From an uncultured Chitinophaga sp. (GTDB taxonomy: Bacteria > Bacteroidota > Bacteroidia > Cytophagales > Cyclobacteriaceae): 64,000 bases of DNA. A program made the translations under genes and the position numbers. The first letter of the stretch is position 1. Every line of letters begins with the position of its first letter. Positions 50,148 through 60,208 of this stretch are shown one piece after another. The notes under the pieces were generated by a model, which did no database searches, was not told where the DNA came from, and saw nothing but the letters and a program-made list of their open reading frames with translations. Where the stretch lies: positions 52,442 to 116,441 of the forward strand of contig CABHOK010000005.1 of assembly GCA_902168205.1 (NCBI GenBank), in the 5' to 3' direction.

Positions 50148-51691
50148 CAACACTAACTCGATCGAACATGGAATGTATAATTACTATAGAGCTGGGAACA
50201 AATGCAGTGCGTGTCTTTGCGTTTGATCTGGCAGGAAATGTAGTAGCATCATCGAAGGGATCCTATCCAACGTTTCATAGTCAGCCCGATTATAGCGAGC
50301 AGGATCCCGAGCAGATTTTCATCACCATGCTATATGTACTCAAGAATCTGATCACCGAGAAATTGCATCCAAAGAAATATGATATCCGTTCGATCTGCTT
50401 CTTAGCTTCGATGCACAGTCTGCTCGCCATAGACAAACACGGAGTTCCGCTTGGAAATCTTATTACGTGGGCTGATAACCGCGGCAAGAGAGAAGCCAAT
50501 GATCTGAAGAATTCTGATTTTGGTAAAGTGATTTACAATGCAACGGGTACACCTATACACCCGATGTCTCCGCTGGTAAAGATTGCATGGCTGAAAAATC
50601 ATGATCCGGAACGATTCAATAAGGCATATAAATTCCTGTCGATGAAGAGCTATATAGTGCAACAACTCACGGGCGAATATGTGATTGACTATAGCCTGGC
50701 TTCAGCAACGGGATTATTAAATATTCATACCATCGCGTGGGAATCGCAGTCGCTTGACTTTGCAGGCATCACATCAGAACGGTTGCCGCAGCTTATGTCT
50801 GTGTTCAGCTCGCCGGGTAAACTTCGAAAGGAGTTTCAGACTTCGTTAGGATTGTCGCCTGATACACGAATCATGATTGGTTCAAGCGATGGTTGTATGG
50901 CAACACTCGGGGCTGGTATATGGCGTGAAGACAAAGCGACTGTAACGATAGAAGACAGCGGAGCCGTGCGTATTGTGGGCAAGGAAGTATTGAAAGATGA
51001 GAAGCAACGTTTCTTTAACTACCTGATTACAAACAACTGCTATGTTTCCGGTGGACCGACCAATAACGGTGGCGTTGTATTCGAGTGGTTTGCCAAACAA
51101 TTCGGTGACTTCAGTGTGCCTTTCGATACGGAACAAATCATAGAGGGATTGATCCGCGATGCATCCAATGTAAGCGCAGGCTCTAATGGACTACTATATT
51201 TACCGTATCTTCTAGGCGAGCGCGCACCCCTTTGGAATGCCAATGCGCGCGGATCTTACTTCGGTATAAACATCAAACACGAACGGTCACATTTCATTCG
51301 TGCAACGATCGAAGGTATACTATACGAGATCTATAGTATAGGAAAAATATTGCAGGAGCATCGTGAGATCAACAGCCTTTCGGTTAACGGTAGTTTTGCA
51401 ACAATACCTTTCTGTACTCAGCTTATGGCCGATATCTTTAACAAGCCTGTACATACCGTTGCGAATTTTAGCAGCGCAGCAAGAGGAGCGTTCCTGCTGA
51501 ACGCGATTGACATGGGCATCTATCCGAACCTCGAGGCTGCAGCCGGTAGTACACCTTTCCAGGAAACGATCCAGCCGAGACAGCAGGATCACCAGGTATA
51601 TGCCCGTTACTTTAAGATCTTCGAAAAACTGAGTGTTAAGTTAGAGGAAGAGTTTGAAGAAATTGCCAATCTGCAGCAAGGTGTTGAGTGA
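50144..51691 (+). CDS. FGGY-family carbohydrate kinase, gluconokinase-like
   Basis: A 515-residue kinase whose start overlaps the AraC stop (ATGA); an internal ATG at 50168 (MECIITIELGTNAVRVFAFD) is also possible. The phosphate-1 motif is ELGTNAVRVF, the DYSEQDPEQIF acidic run follows, and the catalytic Asp lies in ITWADNRG. FLPYLLGERAPLW-type sequence appears as LPYLLGERAPLWNANARGSY. It phosphorylates a sugar or sugar acid with ATP. GntP next door suggests gluconate, though the flanking oxidative pathway suggests a different acid. Cytoplasmic. Confidence 0.88.
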   Translation: MTTLTRSNMECIITIELGTNAVRVFAFDLAGNVVASSKGSYPTFHSQPDYSEQDPEQIFITMLYVLKNLITEKLHPKKYDIRSICFLASMHSLLAIDKHGVPLGNLITWADNRGKREANDLKNSDFGKVIYNATGTPIHPMSPLVKIAWLKNHDPERFNKAYKFLSMKSYIVQQLTGEYVIDYSLASATGLLNIHTIAWESQSLDFAGITSERLPQLMSVFSSPGKLRKEFQTSLGLSPDTRIMIGSSDGCMATLGAGIWREDKATVTIEDSGAVRIVGKEVLKDEKQRFFNYLITNNCYVSGGPTNNGGVVFEWFAKQFGDFSVPFDTEQIIEGLIRDASNVSAGSNGLLYLPYLLGERAPLWNANARGSYFGINIKHERSHFIRATIEGILYEIYSIGKILQEHREINSLSVNGSFATIPFCTQLMADIFNKPVHTVANFSSAARGAFLLNAIDMGIYPNLEAAAGSTPFQETIQPRQQDHQVYARYFKIFEKLSVKLEEEFEEIANLQQGVE

Positions 51692-52080
51692 GTAATTCAA
51701 TCGCCATGTTCGAAAATTTGCCATGCTTGATTTGAGACACGCCATACAGCGTCTCATTCATATATATAAATCGTCTCACCGGTATCACGGGTGCATTAAA
51801 ATATCAATAAACTGTGCATTTGGAAGCAGATATGCGTGTTGGACGCATTTCTATGTCAGTATTATTACGGAGTCGCAAGTCTATAACCGCAGTCTATCTT
51901 CGGCAGTAAATTATCAGTTGCCAAGGCAGCTCAATGTGTACATCATTGCTAATAACAATGGGTTGGATGATAAGAAAGATTGCAGCAGACAAGATTTTAT
52001 CATTGCGGAAAGATGTATACCTATATTCTTCTGTAAGAGTATGGGCTTACCAGATCTTCGTGCATGTCAGCGTACAAAAC
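51692..52080. other. Leader region of the sensor kinase gene
   Basis: About 390 bases. A stem tgagac (51733-51738) / gtctca (51751-51756) may end the kinase transcript. From 51753 on comes a copy of the shared leader repeat. Frames extending through it have odd composition and I do not treat them as genes. Confidence 0.55.
51753..51985 (+). repeat. Diverged leader repeat, copy A
   Basis: Matches 60465-60697. Positions 51753-51778 match 60465-60490 at 23 of 26 bases. The core 51834-51911 matches 60546-60623 at 61 of 78 bases without gaps, at the same distance. A third block around 51938-51972 is about 77% alike after a small length change. It ends about 95 bases before the kinase start. Confidence 0.8.
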
Positions 52081-55000
52081 ATGTTCAGGATTTGTGTTGT
52101 TGGTATTCTACTACTGTCATTGTTCCGGAGCACGGAGGCTTTCACACAGTCGCCAGTGGAGAAAGTTAAATTCTCAACGATAACGGCAGCATTGTCAAAT
52201 CCTCATGTATCATGTATACTCCAGGACTCCCGTGGCTTTCTGTGGATCGGCACTGAAGATGGACTTAACCGATTTGATGGCTATGATGTTACTGTATATA
52301 GGAATAACACCAGCGACACAACAAGCCTTTTGAAGAATGCCATTATCAAAATATATGAAGACAGTCGTGGTTTGTTATGGGTAAGCACAGGTAACGGTGG
52401 ACTTCACGTCTATAATCGCGAACAGGATAATTTTAGAAGACTATCGCAATATTCATTCAATTGTGAAATTACGGAGTTTCATGAAGATAGCACGAGTGTA
52501 TGGCTTGGCGGTGTACGCAATCATAAAGCTTTTGTGGAGCGAATAGACAAGGCCAATGGACGTAGGCAATACTATAATTTCTTTGATTCCTGTCATCCTG
52601 TTCGGTCACTTATTCGGATATCCGATCACGAGTTCTGGGTAGGTATTCATGAAAATGGTCTTTTTCGCTGGGATTTGAATAAGAATACACTCAGCAGGAA
52701 AGGCCCTTCGTTAAAATTGCGCGAGGTAATAAAAGGCGGGCCCCGTGATCTATGGATCGCTACTGATGCCGGCCTATATAACTATGATGTATACACCAAT
52801 AAATATATAGTTTATAATACACACACTATTCCCGCATTGCCGGTAAATAATATACTACATCTTTCGAAGGAACGTAATTATCTCTGGATCGGTACCGAGA
52901 ATGGCGGGCTGTGCAGATTGAATACCATTACCAATGAATTGTTAACCTTCCAGGCAAACACGAATGACCAGGAATCATTTGTGGATAATTCTATTCATGC
53001 GCTCTATAGCGACCGGCAGGGACGGGTATGGATTGGGACTTATTCCAACGGTATAGCTGTAATGGACCGTTTGAATCAGAAATTTATGCGAATAGATATA
53101 CCCTTGAAGAATGATGTCGTTAATGCGATTCTGCTGGATTCGAAAAAACGGTTGTGGGTTGGTACAGAAGATGGTCTTATTGTGAAGTCAGCGCAAGGTG
53201 TAAAGCGTTACAAACATACAGCTGCTAAAGAAAGCCTCGGAGCGAATCCGGTACTGGCAGTTTATGAAGACAGGCAACATCGTGTATGGATTGGTACGTG
53301 GGGAGGCGGACTCGACCGTTATGATGAGGTTCACGATCATTTCATCCACTATATGCCGGATGTGAAACGTAAAGACGCTCTTTCCAATCCAAATGTATTT
53401 TCAATATCTCAATCAGCTAAAACGCAGGAGTTGCTGGTAGCTACCTACGGAGGACTGAATATACTCTCGGATGTAAATTCCGGATCATTCAAGCACGTTT
53501 ATGAGAAACGGTTTGGGTTTAATAACTATACGCGCAAGATATACCAAGATAAAAAGGGAAATATATGGGTGGGAACTATTGAAGAGCTGTTGCGATATGA
53601 TCCTGCACGGAAGGAAATGGTCCGGTTCGAAACTACTACGGATTACGACTCCATACAAGTAGGCGGTTTGTGTAATACCATGCTGGAAGATAGTAAGGGG
53701 CGACTCTGGGTAGGTACGCAGAAAGGTTTACACCTTATTGAGGAAGGCAAATTCCGGAGAAGATATACCATTGACGATGGATTGCCGGATAATATAGTGC
53801 AAGGTATAGAGGAAGATAAGGCAGGCAACCTGTGGCTAAGTACGCAGACCGGGATATCAAGGTTTAATCCAGCCGGTGGAGCGTTTAAAAACTTCGATGC
53901 AGCAGATGGTCTCTCCGAAAATAATTTTAGACCAGGGGTTTGTCTTCAAGATGAGGCGGGGAATATTTTTTTTGGTGGTAAAGGTATCTGCGCCTTTAAT
54001 CCTGATAGTATACGGAGCAATTCATTTATACCCGAAGTTTTTATTACAGAACTGCGCATCGGCAACCAGCCGGTGAAACCGGGAAATTTTGATGGCATAT
54101 TAAAGCGGCAGATCCTCGAAACCAGTACGATAACGTTGCCTTCTGACTATAATTTCTTTTCACTAAAGTATGTAGCATTAAACTTTACGGCTACCGATAG
54201 AAACCAATACGCTTTTATGCTGGAAGGTTTTCATACCGATTGGAATTATGTTGACGGCCAAAGAACGATGATGTTCACAAACCTCGATCCGGGTACATAT
54301 ACTTTTAAAGTAAAAGCCCGGAATAAAGATGGCGTGTCGAATGAACGAGGAGCAACATTAACAATTCATATCCAGCCACCGTGGTGGCGCACCTGGTGGG
54401 CCATGCTGATCGGTATAGTATTATTGATCACGGGACTTATGTCATTCTATAAATTGCGGGTTCGGAGCATCGAGAATCGGAATGCGATACTGGAGCACCA
54501 GGTAAAGAGACGAACCGAGCAACTGGAGCATCAAAACAGAAATCTGCTGCATAGTCAGGAAGAACTCCTGCAGAGTCAGGAAGAGATCTCTGCGCAACGG
54601 GATATAGTATCAGCACAGATTGTTGAATTGCAGGAAGCGCGACTGATCATTGAGAAACAGAATCGGGAGATAATGATTCGAAATGAAACGTTAGAGGCTG
54701 AGGTTGAAGAACGCACACGTGATATAGTGGAGTATAATCAGCAACTCGAGCAGTTCGCATTTATCTCTGCGCACAATTTACGTGCTCCGGTAGCCAGAAT
54801 ACTAGGCCTTGGCAATGTACTGGAGATGTGCAAGAGCGATCTGCAGGAGACACGAATGATTACTGAAAAACTTGTATTCACCGCACGGGAGCTAGACAGG
54901 GTCGTTAAAGATTTAAATACCGTTTTGGAGATCCGTAGAGATTCTACATCCGTGATCGTGCCGGTTGACCTTCAGGAAGAATTACATCTTATAAAGATGG

Positions 55001-55407
55001 AACTCGAGAAGGAGATACAGGACACCAAGACAACTGTCATTGAAAATTTTTCGAAGGGCAGTACGATGCTTGCTGTTAGACCCTATGTGCACAGTATACT
55101 AATGAACCTGGTCAGTAATGCAATCAAGTATCGCCATCCCAACCGAAGACCTGTTATAGCGATACATTCTGAAGTAGTTGGCAATCAGTTTAGCTTAACC
55201 ATTCAGGATAATGGTTTGGGTATGGATTTGAATTTATATAAAGACAAACTCTTTATGCTCTATAGGCGATTTCATTTACATGTGGAAGGAAAGGGTATTG
55301 GATTATTCCTGGTAAAGACGCAGGTTTCTGCTATGGGTGGTAAGATTGATGTAATGAGTAGTCCGGGTGAAGGTACTTGTTTTTACCTGTCTTTTAAACT
55401 TGGTTGA
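52081..55407 (+). CDS. Reg_prop/Y_Y_Y sensor histidine kinase
   Basis: I chose the ATG at 52081 because it gives a signal peptide (MFRICVVGILLLSLFRSTEA); an in-frame ATG at 51934 lies inside the leader repeat. The 1108-residue protein has a double periplasmic propeller of Reg_prop repeats, such as ILQDSRGFLWIGTEDGLNRF and YSDRQGRVWIGTYSNGIAVM. A Y_Y_Y domain follows (~700-765, TDWNYVDGQRTMMFTNLDPG), then a membrane helix (~770-790) and a coiled coil. The H-box is FISAHNLRAPVAR (His ~898), and the ATPase domain shows NLVSNAIKYR, DNGLGMD and GKGIGLFLVK. Unlike hybrid HTCS proteins it has no receiver or AraC output, so it needs a partner regulator. It probably senses an oligosaccharide. Confidence 0.93.
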   Translation: MFRICVVGILLLSLFRSTEAFTQSPVEKVKFSTITAALSNPHVSCILQDSRGFLWIGTEDGLNRFDGYDVTVYRNNTSDTTSLLKNAIIKIYEDSRGLLWVSTGNGGLHVYNREQDNFRRLSQYSFNCEITEFHEDSTSVWLGGVRNHKAFVERIDKANGRRQYYNFFDSCHPVRSLIRISDHEFWVGIHENGLFRWDLNKNTLSRKGPSLKLREVIKGGPRDLWIATDAGLYNYDVYTNKYIVYNTHTIPALPVNNILHLSKERNYLWIGTENGGLCRLNTITNELLTFQANTNDQESFVDNSIHALYSDRQGRVWIGTYSNGIAVMDRLNQKFMRIDIPLKNDVVNAILLDSKKRLWVGTEDGLIVKSAQGVKRYKHTAAKESLGANPVLAVYEDRQHRVWIGTWGGGLDRYDEVHDHFIHYMPDVKRKDALSNPNVFSISQSAKTQELLVATYGGLNILSDVNSGSFKHVYEKRFGFNNYTRKIYQDKKGNIWVGTIEELLRYDPARKEMVRFETTTDYDSIQVGGLCNTMLEDSKGRLWVGTQKGLHLIEEGKFRRRYTIDDGLPDNIVQGIEEDKAGNLWLSTQTGISRFNPAGGAFKNFDAADGLSENNFRPGVCLQDEAGNIFFGGKGICAFNPDSIRSNSFIPEVFITELRIGNQPVKPGNFDGILKRQILETSTITLPSDYNFFSLKYVALNFTATDRNQYAFMLEGFHTDWNYVDGQRTMMFTNLDPGTYTFKVKARNKDGVSNERGATLTIHIQPPWWRTWWAMLIGIVLLITGLMSFYKLRVRSIENRNAILEHQVKRRTEQLEHQNRNLLHSQEELLQSQEEISAQRDIVSAQIVELQEARLIIEKQNREIMIRNETLEAEVEERTRDIVEYNQQLEQFAFISAHNLRAPVARILGLGNVLEMCKSDLQETRMITEKLVFTARELDRVVKDLNTVLEIRRDSTSVIVPVDLQEELHLIKMELEKEIQDTKTTVIENFSKGSTMLAVRPYVHSILMNLVSNAIKYRHPNRRPVIAIHSEVVGNQFSLTIQDNGLGMDLNLYKDKLFMLYRRFHLHVEGKGIGLFLVKTQVSAMGGKIDVMSSPGEGTCFYLSFKLG

Positions 55408-55442
55408 GCGCGTGTACTATCAGCTTGCCCGGGGCATTGAAA

Positions 55443-55461
55443 TATACCATGCCATGGTATA
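55443..55461. terminator. Inverted repeat after the sensor kinase gene
   Basis: Arms tataccatg (55443-55451) and catggtata (55453-55461) around one base. It lies 36 bases after the kinase stop. A hairpin would need a larger loop, so it may also be a protein site. Confidence 0.4.
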
Positions 55462-55521
55462 GCTATTGGGAACAAACTGTTTAAACGGATAATACAATCG
55501 TCTTGATTTTAGCTGTAAACT

Positions 55522-55690
55522 TTATACTATATCAAGCGTGTTCCCGGTCGAACACGCAGATTTTCGCTGGTTTTTATACTCTTGCACCAGTTCTTTGGGA
55601 CTTTCGATGTCCATCAGACTGGTGTCCGGAACATACATTGCGAATTCGTTTTCCGTGAGCACGGAGGATGTTGAAGACTTTTTAACCCAG
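55522..55690 (-). pseudogene. Possible C-terminal protein remnant
   Basis: The minus strand has an open frame of about 56 codons before TAA with protein-like sequence, including VLTENEFAMYVPDTSLMDIE and SPKELVQEYKNQRKSA. There is no good start: the first ATG lies mid-frame and a stop lies further upstream. No family was recognised. An 8-bp stem (gcgtgttc 55536-55543, gaacacgc 55550-55557) lies within its end. It could be a gene remnant or chance. Confidence 0.35.
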
Positions 55691-55695
55691 ACATC

Positions 55696-58137
55696 ATGCG
55701 CCTGATTTTTACAACCATGTTGAAGACCTTCGCAGCAATTTTACTCTTTTTAGTTGCTTCGATAGAAGGACGATCTCAAACCGAAACCTATAGCTGGAAG
55801 AATGCACCGATTGGAGGTGGTGGATTTGTGACCGGAATCATTACCCACAAAGCATCAGGCGATATGTATTGCCGTACCGATGTAGGCGGAGCTTACCGCT
55901 GGGATGCCGCCAACAGTAAATGGGTTCAACTGATGGACTGGATCAATGAGTCGGAGAACGGATTTATTGGCGTTGAGGCTCTGGCATTGGATCCGCAGAA
56001 TCCCAATAATATATATATGCTCTGCGGTACCTCCTATATCAACAACGGAAGAACGGCTATATTGAAATCCACCGACAAGGGGAATACATTCACGTATACC
56101 GATGTTACTTCTAAATTTAAAGCACATGGAAATGGCAGTGGTCGTGGTAACGGAGAACGTCTTGCCGTAGATCCGAAAAACAGTAATATACTATTCTGTG
56201 GAACCAGGGCCAACGGATTATGGAAGAGTATAGATGCCGGTGTTACCTGGAACCTTGCCTGGAGTGGTGTAACGACTACGCCGAATGAAAACGGAATATG
56301 CTTTGTCATTTTTGATCCCTCCGGCAACATAGCAGGTGGAGCAACTCAAACTATATATATAGGTGTTTCACGTACAGGGGGCGCAAATATTTACAAGAGC
56401 ACCAACGGAGGCGCAACCTTTACCGACATTTCGGCAACTACCGGCTTTATGCCGCACCGGGCCGCACTGCAGGGAACTACCCTGTATGTTACTCATGCTG
56501 ATGATGCTGGTCCGGCATCCAGTGGTGGACTAGGCAAGGTATATAAACTCAACACATCAACAGGCGCGTGGACCAACGTTACGCCTGCTCATTGGCAGGA
56601 CTATCCATACGGAGGTGTAAGTATAGATCCTAATAATGTTAACAGGGTATTGGTGTCCACGTGTGGCATGTATTGGAACAACCAGTTCGGTACGGGCTGG
56701 GGAGATTTTATTTTTCTCTCTACCGATGGAGGATTAACCTGGACACTTAAAAACGGAACCAATGCCACTTATGATGCCAACGGTATGGGATGGACAGAGG
56801 GAGGAGCGGTCAACTGGATGGACTGTATTGAGTTCGATCATGCTGATCCGTTAAAAGTGCGTGTGATAGGAGGGGGCGGAGTATATACTTGCTCCAATAT
56901 TGCAGCAACAAATCCATCCTGGAAATATGATGTGATAGGAATTGAAGAGACAGCTTTCATAGACGGAATAAGCATTCCCGGAGGTCCGCTTATTTCTTCT
57001 TTCGGAGATGTAACGGGCTTTGTGCATGAGCCGCTCACTTCGTATCCGTCAAAAAAACTTACACCTTCCGATGGGAATAACCATAGCATCGCGTATGCAG
57101 GCAACAACACAAACAAGGTGGTAAGAGCTTCTAACGGAGGCAACGTTATATACTATTCCTCTGATAAAGGTTCCTCATGGACCGGGGCTGCTACGAACAA
57201 GGGCTCTGCAGGAAGGGTAGCGATCAGTGCAGATGGAGTTACTATACTGCATTGTCCTGCGTGGTCATCCACAACATACTATACTACCAATAATGGAGGA
57301 AGCTGGTCAAGCTGTTCGGGCGTATCGCTGGGAGATGCTATTCCGGTGGCAGACCCGGTAAACGCCAATTACTTCTATATATATAATCCAACGAATGGTC
57401 AAATGCTCCAAAGTTCTAATAAAGGAGTCACGTTTACACTCGCAGGTACACCGGGCCGAACAACTGCGAATCATCCTTGGGAAGCAACGTTGATCCGAAC
57501 CGTGCCGGGTTTTGAAGGGCATGTGTGGGTGCCTCTTGCTTTCAATGGATTAAAGTACTCCACCGACCATGGTGTGACCTATACAACGATAGCGAATGTA
57601 ACGTACTGCAAATCGATTGGTATCGGAAAAACCATGCAGGCCGCTAACTATCCCACCATTTTTATCTGGGGAACGGTATCAGGTGTAACGGGCCTTTTCA
57701 GATCAACAGATCAAGGCACTACATGGCTCAGGATGAACGATGATGCAAATGAATTTGCAGGTGCACCATTTCTGATCGGAGATATGAACGTTGCCGGAAG
57801 AGTATATATGAGTGCGGGCGGTGGAAGAGGTATAATTTACTGGTATGATGTAAATGCCAAGCCGGAACCAGAGCCGGAAACTGTTACGAGCATTCATGAT
57901 GAAGGCCAGGGTTTACTGATGTATCCGAATCCAACAACATCAACCATTACCATTCCGAATGCCGGTACGTTGCGTAGCGTTACACTTCTCGATGAGCGGG
58001 GTAAACGGTTAAGCAGTATTCTTATTCAGGGAGATAATGCAATAGTATCCCTGAAAGATTTGCCTGCAGGAATATATCTTATCGAGTTGGTTGATCAGCA
58101 GGGCTCTACAACGATCAGAAGAGCCGTTAAGAAGTGA
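55696..58137 (+). CDS. GH74-type xyloglucanase with T9SS sorting domain
   Basis: An 813-residue secreted enzyme. Signal peptide to RSQ, then the twin-propeller GH74 fold. The entry reads YSWKNAPIGGGGFVTGIITH, followed by the base Asp in YCRTDVGGAYRWD and NGERLAVDPKNSNILFCGTR. The candidate acid Asp is in MDCIEFDHADPLKV. It should cut the xyloglucan backbone. After a P-E-rich linker (KPEPEPE), the last ~75 residues form a type-A T9SS domain (LMYPNPTTSTITIPNAG to GIYLIELVDQQG) for surface secretion. Internal-cleavage versus exo mode cannot be told from the sequence. Confidence 0.9.
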   Translation: MRLIFTTMLKTFAAILLFLVASIEGRSQTETYSWKNAPIGGGGFVTGIITHKASGDMYCRTDVGGAYRWDAANSKWVQLMDWINESENGFIGVEALALDPQNPNNIYMLCGTSYINNGRTAILKSTDKGNTFTYTDVTSKFKAHGNGSGRGNGERLAVDPKNSNILFCGTRANGLWKSIDAGVTWNLAWSGVTTTPNENGICFVIFDPSGNIAGGATQTIYIGVSRTGGANIYKSTNGGATFTDISATTGFMPHRAALQGTTLYVTHADDAGPASSGGLGKVYKLNTSTGAWTNVTPAHWQDYPYGGVSIDPNNVNRVLVSTCGMYWNNQFGTGWGDFIFLSTDGGLTWTLKNGTNATYDANGMGWTEGGAVNWMDCIEFDHADPLKVRVIGGGGVYTCSNIAATNPSWKYDVIGIEETAFIDGISIPGGPLISSFGDVTGFVHEPLTSYPSKKLTPSDGNNHSIAYAGNNTNKVVRASNGGNVIYYSSDKGSSWTGAATNKGSAGRVAISADGVTILHCPAWSSTTYYTTNNGGSWSSCSGVSLGDAIPVADPVNANYFYIYNPTNGQMLQSSNKGVTFTLAGTPGRTTANHPWEATLIRTVPGFEGHVWVPLAFNGLKYSTDHGVTYTTIANVTYCKSIGIGKTMQAANYPTIFIWGTVSGVTGLFRSTDQGTTWLRMNDDANEFAGAPFLIGDMNVAGRVYMSAGGGRGIIYWYDVNAKPEPEPETVTSIHDEGQGLLMYPNPTTSTITIPNAGTLRSVTLLDERGKRLSSILIQGDNAIVSLKDLPAGIYLIELVDQQGSTTIRRAVKK

Positions 58138-58227
58138 TCATCAAATAAGAATAGGAAATATAGGTTGTCAGGTTCCTAAAATCCTGGTGTGAATTTTTTT
58201 TAACGTATAAAAAGACAATATAAATCA

Positions 58228-60180
58228 ATGAGATTGCCCGTACAGATTTTGCTTTCGTTACTAATTTTTTTTCTTCCCGGATATACTCACGCTCAAATTA
58301 GTTTGGCTAAAGTGTTTGGCGATGGTATGGTGTTGCAAAGAGGTATAAGAATTCCGGTGTGGGGAAATTCAACTCCGGGTGCACACATCATTGCCAAACT
58401 TGGCAACGTACAGGCAACCACAACAGCAAGCAAAGAGGGAAAATGGCAAATTAAATTTCCAGTATTTAAAGCAGGCGGCCCCTATATACTTGAGGTTGCA
58501 GAGTCGGGCAAAACCGATTCTAAAATTAGTCTGAAAGGAATTCTTATTGGTGATGTCTGGGTTGCCTCAGGTCAGTCGAACATGGAGTGGCAGGTACAAC
58601 AGGCACGCGATGCAAAGAAGGAAATTGCAAATGCCGACTTTCCACAAATTCGTTTCCTGGTTGTTGAACACGATAAACAATTAAAACCTCAATCCGACAT
58701 TCATGCTGGTAAATGGAAGACTTGTGATTCTGTAAATGTGAAGGAGTGGTCAGCGGTGGCTTACTACTTCGCTCGTAAGATTCATGCCGATGAGAAAGTT
58801 CCGATAGGAATTATTCAAAGTACGTGGGGTGGCACACCGGTAGAGGCCTGGACGAGCCGCGACATGTTGCTGACATCACCAATTACCAAAGCAAAAACGC
58901 TCAGTAATGATACACTTCATTTGGATCGCGAGGATCTTCTGGCCGATAGCTTGAATTGGATTCGTATCTGGGATATAGTTTACAACCCTCAGAATAATAC
59001 GGATAAAACAGTTCCGACTATTGACTATAATGATGCTAACTGGCCAACGGTTGACATGCCCAAGGTGGTAAAAGATTTTGGAATTGGTAGTTATGAAGGA
59101 ATGATTTGGTTGCGAAAAAAAGTCACGTTGCCTGAATCATTCACGAAGAAAGATCTAACGATCAGTCTGGGACATCCTGAGATGAACTATTCATTGTATT
59201 TCAACGGACAGGAGATTTGCAAGAATATATGGAATGCTCATGCTACTCATTCTTTTACTATACCGGCACATTTGGTGCAACAAGGCGAGAATACGATAGC
59301 TGTGAGAATAGCGATGCTATGGGGTGGTGGTGGCTTGAATCCTCCGGCAGAGGATCTATATATTACCGATGGCACTTCTAAATTTTCTTTGGCGGGAAAA
59401 TGGTTGTATAAAAAAGACCTTGAACCTGCCTTTCCGAAAATGCTCAACTATCAATATTACCCTACCGTGCTTTTCAATGCAATGATATACCCGCTGATCC
59501 CGTACGGCATCAAGGGATTTATCTGGTATCAAGGCGAGTCGAATGCTTACGCAGCTTATGACTATAGAACGTTATTTCCGATGCTGATTACAGACTGGCG
59601 GCAACGCTGGCAGCAGGGTAATCTTCCATTCCTGTTTGTTCAGCTGGCAAACTATATGAAAACAAATCCACTTCCATCGGAAAGCTCCTGGGCTGAATTA
59701 CGGGAGGCACAAACGCTGACGCTCTCACAATCTAATACAGGTATGGCTTGTGCCATTGATATAGGCGAAGCGAATGATATCCATCCGAAAAATAAACAGG
59801 ATGTAGGATACCGACTTGCTTTAGTAGCCAACAACATTGCCTATAAGCACGAGGGGGTTGCGTGCGGCCCGGTGTATAAAAATTACAGAAAGGAAGGCAA
59901 TCGCATTCGCATCAGCTTTACAAATACTGGTTCAGGTCTTTCTACAAGAGATGGAAAGGGAGTAACAGGTTTGGCAATAGCCGGTAAAGACAAGCAGTTT
60001 TATTGGGCCAACGGAATTGTTGAAGGGAATGAAGTTATAGTATATTCTGATAAAGTTGCCGATCCTGTAGCGGTGCGATATGCCTGGGCGGATAATCCCG
60101 AATGCAATCTCATCAATTCAGAGCATTTACCAGCTGTCCCTTTTAGAACCGATGAGTGGAAAGGGGTTACTGAAAAATAG
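58228..60180 (+). CDS. Sialate-O-acetylesterase-family (SGNH) carbohydrate esterase
   Basis: A 650-residue exported esterase (signal ending THAQ). The SGNH blocks are present: nucleophile Ser in VWVASGQSNMEWQVQQARD, Gly/Asn-type block QSTWGGTPVEAW, and the WYQGESNA block; the catalytic His is in the EANDIHPKNKQDVG region. An inserted sandwich domain spans ~250-400. It removes acetyl groups from sugars, in this neighbourhood probably from xyloglucan or xylan rather than sialic acid. It is 90 bases after the GH74 gene on the same strand and probably co-regulated. Confidence 0.92.
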   Translation: MRLPVQILLSLLIFFLPGYTHAQISLAKVFGDGMVLQRGIRIPVWGNSTPGAHIIAKLGNVQATTTASKEGKWQIKFPVFKAGGPYILEVAESGKTDSKISLKGILIGDVWVASGQSNMEWQVQQARDAKKEIANADFPQIRFLVVEHDKQLKPQSDIHAGKWKTCDSVNVKEWSAVAYYFARKIHADEKVPIGIIQSTWGGTPVEAWTSRDMLLTSPITKAKTLSNDTLHLDREDLLADSLNWIRIWDIVYNPQNNTDKTVPTIDYNDANWPTVDMPKVVKDFGIGSYEGMIWLRKKVTLPESFTKKDLTISLGHPEMNYSLYFNGQEICKNIWNAHATHSFTIPAHLVQQGENTIAVRIAMLWGGGGLNPPAEDLYITDGTSKFSLAGKWLYKKDLEPAFPKMLNYQYYPTVLFNAMIYPLIPYGIKGFIWYQGESNAYAAYDYRTLFPMLITDWRQRWQQGNLPFLFVQLANYMKTNPLPSESSWAELREAQTLTLSQSNTGMACAIDIGEANDIHPKNKQDVGYRLALVANNIAYKHEGVACGPVYKNYRKEGNRIRISFTNTGSGLSTRDGKGVTGLAIAGKDKQFYWANGIVEGNEVIVYSDKVADPVAVRYAWADNPECNLINSEHLPAVPFRTDEWKGVTEK

Positions 60181-60208
60181 ATAATTTTTAATATATATCA
60201 GGGATGGG

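Noticed and set aside
51834..51911. Known riboswitch in the shared leader
   Set aside because: I found no match to the conserved bases of cobalamin, TPP, SAM, glycine or c-di-GMP classes, so no class name can be supported.
51723..52169. A 148-codon plus-strand frame upstream of the sensor kinase
   Set aside because: It overlaps the kinase gene in another frame, has unusual composition, and its first half lies in the shared leader repeat; the equivalent frame in copy B is broken by stops early on. A short stretch (ITExQVYxRxLSS) is alike in both copies, but this follows from the DNA similarity.
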